A DNA stretch of 64,000 nt from Bordetella genomosp. 5 (GCF_002261475.1 NZ_NEVN01000002.1:310001-374000); one strand, 5' to 3'. Shown: positions 1-7,616, counted from the first letter of the stretch. The notes: generated from the letters alone by a model not told the origin. Program-made: numbers and translations.

Positions 1-263
1 TCGACGAAGCCGAACCCCAGATTGCCCAGCGCATCGATATAGGCGCCGTTTTTGTCGAGACCGGCGGCCAGGCCCACGGGATTGCGCAGCCGCAGTCCCA
101 TCAGCGTGGTGGGCGATTCGGGCCGCGCGTGCAGCAGCTTGCGCGTGGCGCCGCAATCGTAGGCGCGCTGCAGGCCGGCAAGGGTGACCTCGTGGGCGGT
201 TTCCGCATCCATGGCGAACAACGCCGTGCGGGCCAGGGGGTAGGCGTGAAAGAGGATAGACAT
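1..263 (-). CDS. pyrD: Dihydroorotate dehydrogenase (quinone), N-terminal part, runs off the window
   Basis: Class 2 dihydroorotate dehydrogenase, the membrane-associated FMN enzyme that oxidises dihydroorotate to orotate with quinone in pyrimidine synthesis. Only the first 87 codons are present; the rest lies before base 1. The reading starts at ATG 263-261 with [20 protein letters not shown], the usual N-terminal helix for quinone/membrane contact, followed by a [20 protein letters not shown] stretch that is the start of the FMN barrel. It lies 57 bp downstream of bpt on the same strand and is probably cotranscribed. Family identification is firm; the C-terminal active site cannot be checked. 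Confidence 0.93.
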   Translation of the reverse strand, partial: MSILFHAYPLARTALFAMDAETAHEVTLAGLQRAYDCGATRKLLHARPESPTTLMGLRLRNPVGLAAGLDKNGAYIDALGNLGFGFV

Positions 264-320
264 GAGGCGCAATTGTAGTGTGTCGGCGCCACGGCGGCGC
301 ACCTCCGGCAGCGCCGGGGA

Positions 321-1061
321 TCAGGCGCCCGCGATTTCGGCGATGTCGTCCTGCCAGACGCCATCGACCAGCATCTGCAGCGGCCGGAATCCCGCCTTAT
401 AGGCCATTTTCTGGCTCGCGCCGATCCAGTAGCCGAGATAGAGCCAGGGCAGCTCGAGCGTGCGGCATTGTTCGATCTGCCACATGACGCTGTAGGTGCC
501 CAGGCTGCCGCGCAGGGCCGGATCATAGAAGGTGTAGACCGACGACAGGCCGTCGTCGAGGACATCGATGATGGACACCATGGCCAGGTGCCCCGATGGC
601 GTGCGGAACTCGACCAGACGCGTGTTGACACGTGTGGTGAGCAGGAACTGCGCGTACTGCGTGCGGCTGTCTTCGTCCATGCCGCCGCCGGGGTGGCGGC
701 CCTGCTGATAACGGGTGTAGAGCTCGTAGTGTTCGGGCGACCACGCCAGCTCGGCCACCAGCGGGCGCAGCGTATCGTGCGCACGCCAGGCGCGCCGCTG
801 GCTGCGGCTGGGCATGAAGCGCGCGGCATCCACGCGCACCGGGATACAGGCGCGGCAGCTGTCGCAATGGGGCCGATAGGTGAAGAGGCCGCTGCGGCGA
901 AAGCCCTGTTCGACCAGATGCGAGTACGTGCCGGCGTTGATCAGGTGGCCGGGGGCGGCGACCTGCGAGCGCGCCTGGCGGCCGGGCAGATAGCTGCACG
1001 GATAGGGCGCCGTGGCGTAGAACTGCAGCGTGGAGAAGGGTAGTTCTTTGAGCTGGCTCAT
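321..1061 (-). CDS. bpt: Aspartate/glutamate leucyltransferase (arginyl-tRNA-protein transferase family)
   Basis: 246 aa, full length for bacterial Bpt, which moves leucine from Leu-tRNA to proteins with N-terminal Asp or Glu and so makes them ClpS/ClpAP substrates. The N-terminal R-transferase domain carries the Cys pair in [12 protein letters not shown] (about residue 65), and the C-terminal half has the acyltransferase-like segment with [23 protein letters not shown] 1061 begins [10 protein letters not shown], the common start of the family. It sits between aat and pyrD on the same strand. Together with aat it gives a complete bacterial N-degron tagging pair. Confidence 0.95.
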   Translation of the reverse strand: MSQLKELPFSTLQFYATAPYPCSYLPGRQARSQVAAPGHLINAGTYSHLVEQGFRRSGLFTYRPHCDSCRACIPVRVDAARFMPSRSQRRAWRAHDTLRPLVAELAWSPEHYELYTRYQQGRHPGGGMDEDSRTQYAQFLLTTRVNTRLVEFRTPSGHLAMVSIIDVLDDGLSSVYTFYDPALRGSLGTYSVMWQIEQCRTLELPWLYLGYWIGASQKMAYKAGFRPLQMLVDGVWQDDIAEIAGA

Positions 1062-1213
1062 CGGGACTGCCGAAAAGGTCCGAATTTGCCGGGACCGGTT
1101 CGGAACATATTAACGCCGATCCGGGGGCGCTGACATCGTTCGCCGGACGGGCGACACACACCGCAGGGGGCAGCGCCGCCGTGCCGTCGCGGGCGCGTGA
1201 GAGCGGCGCCGAC

Positions 1214-1963
1214 TCAGGCGGGCGGTGGCAGCGGGTGGAGGCGGCCGGCGGCGTCGAGCCAGCCGGGATGCCAGTCGGGCGCCGCTTCGCGCACCACGGT
1301 GCGCACATGGCGCAGAAACGCGGCCCGGGGAATCGGCGCGGCGCCCAGGCTGCCCAGGTGCGAGGTCTGCTGCTGGCAATCGATCCAGGCCACGCCCTGC
1401 GCGCGCAGAAAGCCCACCAGGTAGGCCAGCGCGATCTTCGAGGCGTCGGTGACGCGGGCGAACATCGATTCGCCGAAAAACATCTTGCCCAGGCTCACGC
1501 CGTACAGGCCGCCGGCCAGCCTGCCATCGATCCAGGTCTCGATACTGTGGGCCTGGCCCGCGGCGTGCCAGGCGATGTAGGCATTGCGCACTTCCTGGGT
1601 GATCCAGGTGCCGTGCTGGGTCTTGCGCGCCTGCGAGCAGGCCAGGATCACGTCGGCGAATGCGGTGTCGACGCGCACCTGCACACTGGCATGCGGGTGC
1701 TCGTCGCGCGCGAGCTTGCGCAGAAGTTTGCGCAGGCTGTGCGAGGGCGCGAAGTCGGTGCAGGGCAGCACCATGCGCGGATCCGGGCTCCACCAGAGCA
1801 CGGGCTCACCCTCGGCATACCAGGGAAAAATGCCGTTGGAATACGCCTGGCGCAGCCGCGTGACGGTGAGTTCGCCGCCCGCCGCCAGCAAGCCGTCGGG
1901 TTCGCTGAGCGCCGTCTCGGGCGGCGGGAAGGGCGTGTCGGCGGCGAGCCAGGGCAGCTTCAA
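1214..1963 (-). CDS. aat: Leucyl/phenylalanyl-tRNA--protein transferase
   Basis: 249 aa with a TTG start at 1963-1961 ([11 protein letters not shown]), chosen because Aat proteins begin just before the FPP motif, no ATG or GTG is suitably placed, and a longer reading would run deep into the upstream Nudix gene. Conserved blocks visible are [10 protein letters not shown], the FPWY segment and [10 protein letters not shown]. Aat transfers Leu or Phe to proteins with N-terminal Lys or Arg for ClpS-dependent degradation. The TTG lies 5 bp past the Nudix stop codon, so translation is probably coupled. bpt follows 153 bp downstream. Confidence 0.92.
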   Translation of the reverse strand: MKLPWLAADTPFPPPETALSEPDGLLAAGGELTVTRLRQAYSNGIFPWYAEGEPVLWWSPDPRMVLPCTDFAPSHSLRKLLRKLARDEHPHASVQVRVDTAFADVILACSQARKTQHGTWITQEVRNAYIAWHAAGQAHSIETWIDGRLAGGLYGVSLGKMFFGESMFARVTDASKIALAYLVGFLRAQGVAWIDCQQQTSHLGSLGAAPIPRAAFLRHVRTVVREAAPDWHPGWLDAAGRLHPLPPPA

Positions 1964-1967
1964 GGTA

Positions 1968-2543
1968 TCAGCGATGCGATTCGAGGGTGTAGTGGTGCGT
2001 GCGCAGCGTGCCGGCCCGGCGGTCGGCCAGGAAGCGTTCGAGCGTGGTGGCCACGGTGCGGAACGACAGCTCGTCCCAGGGGATCTCGGCCTCGCTGAAA
2101 AAGCGCGCCTCCAGGCTTTCGGGGCCCGGATCGAGCTCATCGCTCAGGCACTCCGCCAGGTAGAACAGATGCACCTGTTCGACCTGCGGCACATCGATGA
2201 TGGTGTAGAGCTCGCCCAGCTTGATCTTGGCGCCAGACTCCTCGAGCGTTTCGCGCGCGGCGCCCTGCGCCGTGCTTTCGCCGAGTTCCATGAAACCCGC
2301 CGGCAGCGTCCAGGTGTCGTAGCGCGGCTCGATGGCGCGACGGCACAGGAGGATACGGTCCTGCCACACCGGCACGGTCCCCACGACCATGCGCGGGTTC
2401 TGATAGTGGATGGCGCCGCAGTGATCGCAGACGTCGCGTTCCCGATTGTCGTCTTCCGGCACGCGGTGGTTGACGGTCGAACCGCACTGGCTGCAGAAGC
2501 GCGCGCGGCGCGGGGCGGGGAAGTAGCGAATGGGCGAAGTCAT
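1968..2543 (-). CDS. Nudix hydrolase with N-terminal zinc ribbon
   Basis: 191 aa. The N-terminus carries two CxxC knuckles (FCSQCG and CDHCG, residues 17-45), as in the NudC-like/zinc-ribbon Nudix group. The Nudix box G-x5-E-x7-REtxEExG is intact within [20 protein letters not shown] at about residues 92-115, so it should be catalytically competent. The substrate is unknown; related proteins hydrolyse ADP-ribose, NADH or other nucleoside diphosphate derivatives. Its ATG overlaps the stop of the LysR gene (ATGA), and aat starts 5 bp after its stop, so the three minus-strand genes appear translationally coupled. Confidence 0.88.
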   Translation of the reverse strand: MTSPIRYFPAPRRARFCSQCGSTVNHRVPEDDNRERDVCDHCGAIHYQNPRMVVGTVPVWQDRILLCRRAIEPRYDTWTLPAGFMELGESTAQGAARETLEESGAKIKLGELYTIIDVPQVEQVHLFYLAECLSDELDPGPESLEARFFSEAEIPWDELSFRTVATTLERFLADRRAGTLRTHHYTLESHR

Positions 2544-3481
2544 GAATCTGATTCTACCGGTTGCACGCCGGCGCGGGAGGGCCTGACGCCGGGCTGCGCG
2601 CCACCGAAGCGCCGCTCCAGATGTTCGACGAAGGACCGCACCTTGGGCGAGAGCAGGCGGCGATGCGGATACACCGCCACCATCGTCAGCGGGGTGTGCC
2701 GATACTCGGTGAGCAGCGGCACGAGCCGGCCCGTGCGCACGTCGTCGCCCACCAGAAAATCGGGCTGCAGGATGATGCCGTGCCCGGCCAGCGCCGCGGT
2801 GCGCAGGACATCGCCATTATTGGCGCGGAAGGCGGGCGCGATGCGGATCACATGCGTGTGACCGTCGCGTTCAAAATGCCAGTCGTTGCCGGTGCTGGCG
2901 TAGCTGTAGTGCAGGCAGCGATGCTGGCGCAGGGCCTCGGGCTCGCGCGGCGTGCCGTGCCGCTCAAGATAGGCGGGCGCAGCGCACACCACGAGTTGCT
3001 GGGGGGCCAGCGGGCGCGCCACGAGCGAGGAGTCCTGCTGCGGCCCGATCCGCACCGCCACGTCGAAGCCGTCTTCGACCAGATCCACCACGCGGTCGTT
3101 CAGGTCGAGATCGATCACGACCTGCGGATACGCCGCCAGATACTCGGCGATGGCCGGCCCGAGGTTGAGCACCCCGAATGACACGGGCGCGCTCACGCGC
3201 AGGCGTCCGGTGGGCTGACGGCCCTGAACCTGCAGGGCCAGATCGAGCTCTGCGAGGTCTCCCAGGATCGGGCGGATGCGCTCGAGAAAGGCCCGGCCGG
3301 CGTCGGTCAGGCTGAGTTTGCGCGTCGTGCGATTGAGCAGGCGCACGCCGTACTTCTGCTCCAGGTAAGCGATCTGCCGGGTCACCACCGACCGGGCAAG
3401 TCCGGCTTTTTCGGCGGCGGCGGCGAACGACCCCAGTTCGATGACCTTGGCGAAGGTCTGCATGGCGGTGACCGTATCCAT
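2540..3481 (-). CDS. LysR-type transcriptional regulator
   Basis: 313 aa. The N-terminal winged helix-turn-helix (FAKVIELGSFAAAAEKAGLA through RTTRKLSLTDAG, residues 9-64) is followed by a periplasmic-binding-like effector domain with typical LTTR segments (PTGRLRVSAPVSFG, RIG). It belongs to the DsdC/AaeR-like branch in which the effector domain opens with GRLRVSAPVSFG; the ligand cannot be told. It is divergent from the DoxX gene at 3616, with dyads in the shared 134-bp intergenic region, so DoxX is a likely target. Its stop overlaps the Nudix start by four bases. Confidence 0.93.
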   Translation of the reverse strand: MDTVTAMQTFAKVIELGSFAAAAEKAGLARSVVTRQIAYLEQKYGVRLLNRTTRKLSLTDAGRAFLERIRPILGDLAELDLALQVQGRQPTGRLRVSAPVSFGVLNLGPAIAEYLAAYPQVVIDLDLNDRVVDLVEDGFDVAVRIGPQQDSSLVARPLAPQQLVVCAAPAYLERHGTPREPEALRQHRCLHYSYASTGNDWHFERDGHTHVIRIAPAFRANNGDVLRTAALAGHGIILQPDFLVGDDVRTGRLVPLLTEYRHTPLTMVAVYPHRRLLSPKVRSFVEHLERRFGGAQPGVRPSRAGVQPVESDS

Positions 3482-3502
3482 GAGCGCTCCAGCTTTGTTT
3501 CA

Positions 3503-3532
3503 ATTCGGGGAATAATTATTTGCAATTCTGCA
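3503..3532. promoter_or_regulatory. Candidate LysR operators between the divergent regulator and DoxX gene
   Basis: Two short dyads are adjacent here: ATTC-GGG-GAAT (3503-3513) and TGCA-ATTC-TGCA (3521-3532), the second also fitting the T-N11-A rule of LysR-type sites. They lie in an AT-rich stretch of an otherwise GC-rich region, between the LysR start (3481) and the DoxX start (3616). Position and symmetry suggest autoregulation and control of the DoxX gene; no binding data are implied. Confidence 0.4.
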
Positions 3533-3615
3533 TGTTTATCTTGATTTTAGGAACCGACAGAATGCCGCCATCGCGTATCCGCGATGTTTTTCGGTTCCGA
3601 ATTGGAGATAACAAA

Positions 3616-4026
3616 ATGATCGATACCCGCACCGCCCCGTACGCCGCCTTGCTGCTGCGTCTCGCCCTGGGCGTGATGTACCTGGCGCACGGCCTGACCA
3701 AGCTGATGGTGTTCACGCTACCGGGCACCGCCAAGTTTTTCGCCAGCGTGGGCTTCCCGGGGTGGCTCGCCTACCCGGTCACCGCCTTCGAGATCGTGGG
3801 CGGTCTGTTTCTCATCATCGGCGTGCTGCCGCGCTGGGTCGCGGCGTTCGCGGCGGTGCAACTGCTGGCCGCGGCCAGCGTGCACTTCGGCAATGGCTGG
3901 GGCTTTGCCTCGACGGGCGGCGGTTGGGAATATCCGGTGTTCCTGGCCGTGGCGGCGGCTGCGCTTGCCCTGCTGGGCGACGGCAAGTTCGTGCTGCTTG
4001 GCAGCCAGCGCCGCGCGACGCGCTGA
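3616..4026 (+). CDS. DoxX family integral membrane protein
   Basis: 136 aa with four predicted membrane segments (about residues 9-27, 49-70, 72-92 and 104-124) and the DoxX pattern LLLRLALGVMYLAHGLTKL near the N-terminus. Start at ATG 3616 is supported by GGAG (3604-3607) nine bases upstream; an in-frame reading to 3520 has no such site. DoxX-family proteins are inner-membrane proteins linked to redox or quinone functions, but most, including this type, have no proven activity. It is divergent from a LysR regulator, a common pairing that suggests inducible expression. Three 30-bp repeats follow its stop. Confidence 0.88.
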   Translation: MIDTRTAPYAALLLRLALGVMYLAHGLTKLMVFTLPGTAKFFASVGFPGWLAYPVTAFEIVGGLFLIIGVLPRWVAAFAAVQLLAAASVHFGNGWGFASTGGGWEYPVFLAVAAAALALLGDGKFVLLGSQRRATR

Positions 4027-4034
4027 CGCTTCTA

Positions 4035-4124
4035 CCGCAGCGCGCGTCGCGCCGACGCGTTGTCCCGCAGCCCGCGTCGTGACGACGCGTTCTCCCGCAG
4101 CACGCGTCGAGCCGACGCGTTGTC
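4035..4124. repeat. Three tandem 30-bp GC-rich repeats, each containing a dyad
   Basis: Units at 4035-4064, 4065-4094 and 4095-4124 each read ccgcag, then (C/G/A)CGCGTCG, then CGACGCGT, then t(g/c)tc. Within each unit the ACGCGTCG-like and CGACGCGT arms are self-complementary over a three-base loop. The block lies between convergent genes (DoxX and the unknown protein ending at 4191). It could help end transcription or be a replication-slippage product; three units and no spacers rule out a CRISPR array. Confidence 0.7.
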
Positions 4125-4190
4125 CGGCGGGCCGGCCGGGCCCTGTCGCACAGGGCGACGGCGAGATGCGGCGCCGGTGAGGTAAGGGCG

Positions 4191-4784
4191 CTAGACCGTG
4201 GGCTGTGCCACGAAGCCCAGCCTTGCCGGCAAGGCTGAGCGTGCCACCGTCAAGAGCGGCGCAGGCTCGGCGAAGGCGGGGTGGCGCAGATGCAGCGCCT
4301 CGTCGTCGGGGGCGGACGACTCCAGGTGGTCCCACAGTGGGGTGCCGTCCGCCAGCGTCAGCACGTCGATCACCCCGGCCAGATCGCGATCCTCGATCAC
4401 GCCCGGTCCGGCGTCGGTGCTGGCGTAGAGCAGACCGGTTTCGTCCAGCCACCACGCCTGGATCGACTGGATCTCACGCCGCGTGTGCGTATGCAGCCCT
4501 GCGCCGCGCTCGGCGCCGCGCAGGATGTAGGGCGCCGCGTCGATGCGCACGTACACGCGCTGCGGGCCGTTCTGGAAGAACCAGCGGCCTTGCTCGTCGT
4601 GTTCGTAGTTGCGTTCGATGAAGGCGAGGATCTGGGTATTCGTGATGGACTCGCCCGGACCGCCTTCGGCCGCATCGCCTTGCGGATGCAGGTGCCAGCG
4701 GCCGCGACCATCGAGCGAAAGCCAGCCCGCGACGGCGGGCACGTTGGGCCAGCGGACCAGCGCGGCTTTCACATCATCATCCAT
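4191..4784 (-). CDS. Conserved protein of unknown function (DUF2946-like naming in relatives)
   Basis: 197 aa from ATG 4784 (MDDDVKAALVRWPNVPAVAG). I recognise the layout from Burkholderiales proteins: a WPNVPAVxGWLSLDxRGRW opening, an IERNYxxDExGRWFFQNGPQ centre and a C-terminal part with HLRHPAF. Such proteins are often labelled DUF2946, but I cannot confirm that name here. No signal peptide or membrane segment is visible, so it is probably cytosolic. The frame is open further upstream, but the family start and downstream codon use favour this ATG. It is the second gene after the His-rich exported protein on the same strand; function unknown. Confidence 0.7.
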   Translation of the reverse strand: MDDDVKAALVRWPNVPAVAGWLSLDGRGRWHLHPQGDAAEGGPGESITNTQILAFIERNYEHDEQGRWFFQNGPQRVYVRIDAAPYILRGAERGAGLHTHTRREIQSIQAWWLDETGLLYASTDAGPGVIEDRDLAGVIDVLTLADGTPLWDHLESSAPDDEALHLRHPAFAEPAPLLTVARSALPARLGFVAQPTV

Positions 4785-4870
4785 GGGGCAGCACTCGTAG
4801 GGTTGCGCATCGAACCGGCTCACGCCGGCGGCGGGTTGAGAGGGCGCTGCGCGCGGACGCGCGGCGATGT

Positions 4871-5191
4871 TCAGGGGCGAATGACGATGGAGGGCGAGAT
4901 GATGATGGCGGGCTCGCCCGGCGCCACGTAGTGCGGCTGCGGATAGGCCGCCTGCGGGTAGGCATACGACGGGCGACACTTGCGCTTCTCTTCGTAGCGC
5001 CCGTTCTTCTTCCATTTGCGCTCGACCTTGCACTGTCCATCCCAGTACTTGTCCTTGTACTCGCCATGATGATGGTGGCGGTGACGATGACGGTCGTCAT
5101 GGTCGGCCATGGCAGCCAGCGGGACACAGGTTAGGGTGAGGGTGGCAAGGGCTCGGCCCAGATGGGTTCGCAAAGGCGTCGCGTTCGGCAT
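4871..5191 (-). CDS. Small exported His-rich, basic protein
   Basis: 106 aa from ATG 5191. An N-terminal signal peptide (residues 1-28, ending LAAMADHD) precedes a run of alternating His/Arg then four His (HDDRHRHRHHHHGE), a Lys/Arg-rich core with two Cys (QCKVERKWKKNGRYEEKRKC) and a Pro/Tyr tail (YPQAAYPQPHY). The composition suggests a periplasmic metal-binding or cell-surface protein, comparable to but not clearly a member of the RcnB group. No catalytic motif is visible. It lies upstream of the unknown gene ending at 4191 on the same strand, with 86 bp between. The function is unknown. Confidence 0.65.
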   Translation of the reverse strand: MPNATPLRTHLGRALATLTLTCVPLAAMADHDDRHRHRHHHHGEYKDKYWDGQCKVERKWKKNGRYEEKRKCRPSYAYPQAAYPQPHYVAPGEPAIIISPSIVIRP

Positions 5192-5465
5192 GGAGGCTAA
5201 GGCGCCCGACAGGCACGCAGAGTTGTCAACGGTTCGTAAGGTAGCAACCCGGTCCGAGGCCATGGGTACGCAAGCGTGCGCAAGGGTAACGATATGCAGA
5301 GAATGCCGCGACTGCCACCGGGGAGGCGCGTGGTGCGTGCAACATCTTTCGCCGCGGCTCGCCGCTCACGACTTGCCATTCGCCGCACGCTGCGCGCCAT
5401 GCTCGCCAGCACAGGCCGGCGTGTTGGAGCGGCACGCGCCGCGCGCCGCTCGCCGCGCCGCCTTT

Positions 5466-5705
5466 TCAATAGTGCGGCGGCACTTCGTCGAGCAGGCTGC
5501 GCGGTGCCGACGGGGCATTGCGGCCCTGCTCGCGCAGGTCGTGCACTTCGCGCGCCAGCGCTTCGATCTGCTGCTGTTGGCGCGCGATGATCGTGTTCAG
5601 ACTGTCGAGCAAGTCTTCGGCAAAGCTGAACTTGATCTCGAGTTCCGTCAGGCGCTCCTGCGTCTGCTGCAGCGCGTCGGGGGAAGAGGTATCGGTGGAT
5701 GTCAT
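5466..5705 (-). CDS. slyX: SlyX family protein
   Basis: 79 aa, the standard length for SlyX. The protein is one long predicted coiled coil (ERLTELEIKFSFAEDLLDSL, then NTIIARQQQQIEALAREV) ending in the family signature DEVPPHY. The molecular role of SlyX is not known. It is divergent from ilvA; the 60 bp after its start codon hold the proposed ilvA promoter. The 274 bp between its stop and the His-rich gene contain nothing I can support. Confidence 0.9.
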   Translation of the reverse strand: MTSTDTSSPDALQQTQERLTELEIKFSFAEDLLDSLNTIIARQQQQIEALAREVHDLREQGRNAPSAPRSLLDEVPPHY

Positions 5706-5727
5706 GGTGATGGGCAGGCGAGCGGAT

Positions 5728-5757
5728 TTGACGGGAGGGGGCGAAAGACGCTACTGT
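5728..5757 (+). promoter_or_regulatory. Predicted sigma-70 promoter for the ilvA leader
   Basis: A -35 TTGACG (5728-5733, 5/6 to consensus) is followed after 18 bp by TACTGT (5752-5757), which keeps the T, A and final T of the -10. The start of transcription would fall at about 5763-5766, that is, at or within three bases of the leader-peptide ATG (5766). There is no ribosome-binding site just ahead of that ATG, which fits a leaderless transcript. Confidence 0.5.
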
Positions 5758-5765
5758 CTGAACCC

Positions 5766-5843
5766 ATGGACGCACGCCTGACCTTTCTCGCTTCGAGCAT
5801 TATTACCGCCATTATCCACATGGCGGGTCAGGCCACGAAATAG
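5766..5843 (+). CDS. IlvA leader peptide (putative attenuation peptide, 25 aa)
   Basis: A 25-codon frame opens at ATG 5766 and ends at TAG 5841-5843. It encodes MDARLTFLASSIITAIIHMA and then GQATK: four Ile within six codons (ATT ATT ACC GCC ATT ATC, 5799-5816) plus three Thr and no Val. It is placed between a predicted promoter and an intrinsic terminator directly ahead of threonine deaminase, the first enzyme committed to isoleucine. By analogy with known amino-acid operon leaders, ribosome stalling at the Ile codons would sense low Ile-tRNA. No Shine-Dalgarno is present, so translation is probably leaderless. Confidence 0.7.
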   Translation: MDARLTFLASSIITAIIHMAGQATK

Positions 5844-5890
5844 TCCAGCAAATTTCAAAGAACCCGCCTACGAGGCGGGTTCTTTTTTTT
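5805..5890 (+). promoter_or_regulatory. Transcription attenuator of ilvA (alternative hairpins 1:2, 2:3, 3:4)
   Basis: Segment 1 (CCGCCAT, 5806-5812) overlaps the Ile codons and pairs with segment 2 (ATGGCGG, 5820-5826). Segment 2 (GGCGGGT, 5822-5828) can instead pair with segment 3 (ACCCGCC, 5862-5868). Segment 3 pairs with segment 4 to form the terminator (5857-5869 with 5873-5885). A ribosome stalled at 5799-5804 would cover segment 1, free segment 2 and form the 2:3 antiterminator; a ribosome reaching the stop codon at 5841 would mask segment 2 and allow termination. This is the classical four-segment attenuator arrangement, read directly from complementarity. Confidence 0.72.
5857..5890 (+). 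terminator. Intrinsic terminator of the ilvA attenuator
   Basis: A 13-bp perfect stem (AAAGAACCCGCCT with AGGCGGGTTCTTT) with a three-base loop (5870-5872) runs into further T residues to 5890. It is only on the plus strand, ahead of ilvA, with no upstream plus-strand gene except the leader peptide, so its natural role is conditional termination before ilvA. Confidence 0.85.
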
Positions 5891-5927
5891 CTGTCTCGTG
5901 GGCGCTGTCGAATCACCGGAGCCCCAC

Positions 5928-7520
5928 TTGTACGAGACCCTAGCCGCGCCCGCCGCGCCTCATACCGCCGCCACCGCCCCGCTCGCCACCGATCCCGGAC
6001 AGGACCTGGCCGCGTACTACGCCCGCAAGACCCTCAACGCGCCCGTCTACGAGGTTGCCGTGCAGACGCCGCTGCAACCGGCCGCACGCCTGTCGCGTCA
6101 GCTGGGCTGCGAGGTGTTGCTCAAGCGCGAAGACCTGCAGCCGGTGTATTCCTTCAAGGTGCGCGGCGCCTACAACCGCGTGGCCAGTCTGAGTGCGCAG
6201 GAACGGGAGCGTGGCGTGATCGCCGCGTCGGCGGGCAACCATGCCCAGGGGCTGGCGCTGGCGGCCCGGCGGCTGGGCATTCCGGCCACGATCGTGATGC
6301 CGCGCACCGCGCCCGAGCTCAAGGTGCAGGGTGTGCTGTCGCATGGCGCGCAGGCCGTGCTGCACGGCGATGCCTTTCCTGAAGCCCTGGCGCACGCGCA
6401 GGCGCTGGCCCAGGCGCAAGGCCTCGTGTTCATTCCGCCTTACGACGATCCCGATGTGATCGCGGGGCAGGGCACGGTGGCCATGGAGATTCTGCGTCAG
6501 CATCCCGGCCGCATCGACGCCATCTTCGTGCCCGTGGGCGGCGGCGGGCTGATCGCGGGCGTGGCGGCCTACGTGAAGCACGTGCGGCCCGACGTCAGAG
6601 TGATCGGCGTGGAGCCCGCGGATTCCAACTGCCTGCAGGCGGCGCTCGCCGCCGGTGAGCGCGTGGTGCTCGATCGCGTCGGCGCCTTCGCCGATGGTGT
6701 CGCCGTGGCGCAGATCGGCGCGCATCCGTTCGAGGTGTGCCGGCGCTACGTGGACGAGGTGATCCTCGTGAGCGCCGACGAGATCTGCGCGGCCATCAAG
6801 GACATCTACGACGACACGCGCTCCATCACCGAGCCCGCCGGCGCACTGGCGGTGGCGGGGCTGCGCAAGTATGCGCAAGCGGGTGGCGCCCGGGGCGAGG
6901 TGCTGGTCGCCATCGACTCCGGCGCCAACATCAACTTCGACCGGCTGCGGCATGTGACCGAGCGGGCCACGCTGGGCGAGCAGCGCGAAGCCTTGATCGC
7001 CGTGACGATACCGGAGCGGCCGGGCAGCTTTCGGGCCTTTTGCGCGGCGCTCGGCGCGAGGCAGGTCACCGAGTTCAACTACCGCTATCACGCGGGCGCC
7101 GACGCGCAGATATTCGTGGGCGTGCAAACCCATCCCGAGCGTGATCCGCGCGAGTCGCTGCTTGCCAGCCTGCGCGATCAGGGCTTTTCGGTTCTGGATC
7201 TGACGGACAACGAATTCGCCAAGCTGCACGTACGGCACATGGTGGGCGGCCGGGCCGACAACATCGAGGACGAGCGCGTGCTTCGCTTCGAGTTTCCCGA
7301 GCGGCCGGGCGCGCTGTTCGATTTCTTGAGCAAGCTGGGCGGGCGCTGGAACATCACGATGTTCCATTACCGCAATCACGGCGCGGCCGAGGGTAGGGCG
7401 GTGGCGGGCCTGCAAGTGCCCGCAGAAGAACGCGACCGCTTGCCGGAGGTGCTCGACGCGATGGGCTACCCGTATTGGGACGAGACCGGCAATCCGGCCT
7501 ATCGGATGTTCGTGCGCTGA
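5928..7520 (+). CDS. ilvA: Threonine ammonia-lyase, biosynthetic
   Basis: PLP enzyme converting threonine to 2-oxobutanoate, the first step of isoleucine synthesis. The fold-type II catalytic domain has the PLP lysine in SFKVRGAYN, the SAGNHAQG loop and the glycine-rich phosphate loop VGGGGLIAG; two C-terminal ACT-like domains (ERPGSFRAF and ERPGALFDF) give isoleucine/valine feedback control. I place the start at TTG 5928 because GGAG (5918-5921) lies six bases ahead; the in-frame GTG 5898 is longer by ten codons but directly abuts the terminator U-tract and has no ribosome site. About 530 aa, slightly longer than E. coli IlvA owing to an Ala/Pro-rich N-terminus. Expression is probably set by the attenuator upstream. 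Confidence 0.95.
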   Translation: MYETLAAPAAPHTAATAPLATDPGQDLAAYYARKTLNAPVYEVAVQTPLQPAARLSRQLGCEVLLKREDLQPVYSFKVRGAYNRVASLSAQERERGVIAASAGNHAQGLALAARRLGIPATIVMPRTAPELKVQGVLSHGAQAVLHGDAFPEALAHAQALAQAQGLVFIPPYDDPDVIAGQGTVAMEILRQHPGRIDAIFVPVGGGGLIAGVAAYVKHVRPDVRVIGVEPADSNCLQAALAAGERVVLDRVGAFADGVAVAQIGAHPFEVCRRYVDEVILVSADEICAAIKDIYDDTRSITEPAGALAVAGLRKYAQAGGARGEVLVAIDSGANINFDRLRHVTERATLGEQREALIAVTIPERPGSFRAFCAALGARQVTEFNYRYHAGADAQIFVGVQTHPERDPRESLLASLRDQGFSVLDLTDNEFAKLHVRHMVGGRADNIEDERVLRFEFPERPGALFDFLSKLGGRWNITMFHYRNHGAAEGRAVAGLQVPAEERDRLPEVLDAMGYPYWDETGNPAYRMFVR

Positions 7521-7556
7521 CGCGCGGCCGGCATGCGTGGCCTGGCCGCCATCGGT

Positions 7557-7604
7557 CTATCGCGCGTCCGCCCGTGCCTTAAGTGGCGGGGGTCCGCGCG
7601 ATAG
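7557..7604. terminator. Large hairpin between convergent ilvA and DCC gene
   Basis: CTATCGCGCG (7557-7566) and CGCGCGATAG (7595-7604) form a perfect 10-bp stem, with an inner CCGCC/GGCGG pair (7568-7572 with 7585-7589). It lies in the 96-bp gap between two convergent genes. No U-tract follows on either strand, so it may be a Rho-assisted end or an RNA 3' stabiliser and not a classical terminator. Confidence 0.5.
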
Positions 7605-7616
7605 CGGACCGTCGGG

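Noticed and set aside
4035-4124. Repeat array considered as CRISPR
   Set aside because: Units are contiguous with no spacers, only three copies, and no cas gene is in the window.
5898-5927. GTG 5898 as ilvA start
   Set aside because: It lies eight bases after the terminator U-tract with no ribosome site; TTG 5928 has GGAG six bases ahead.
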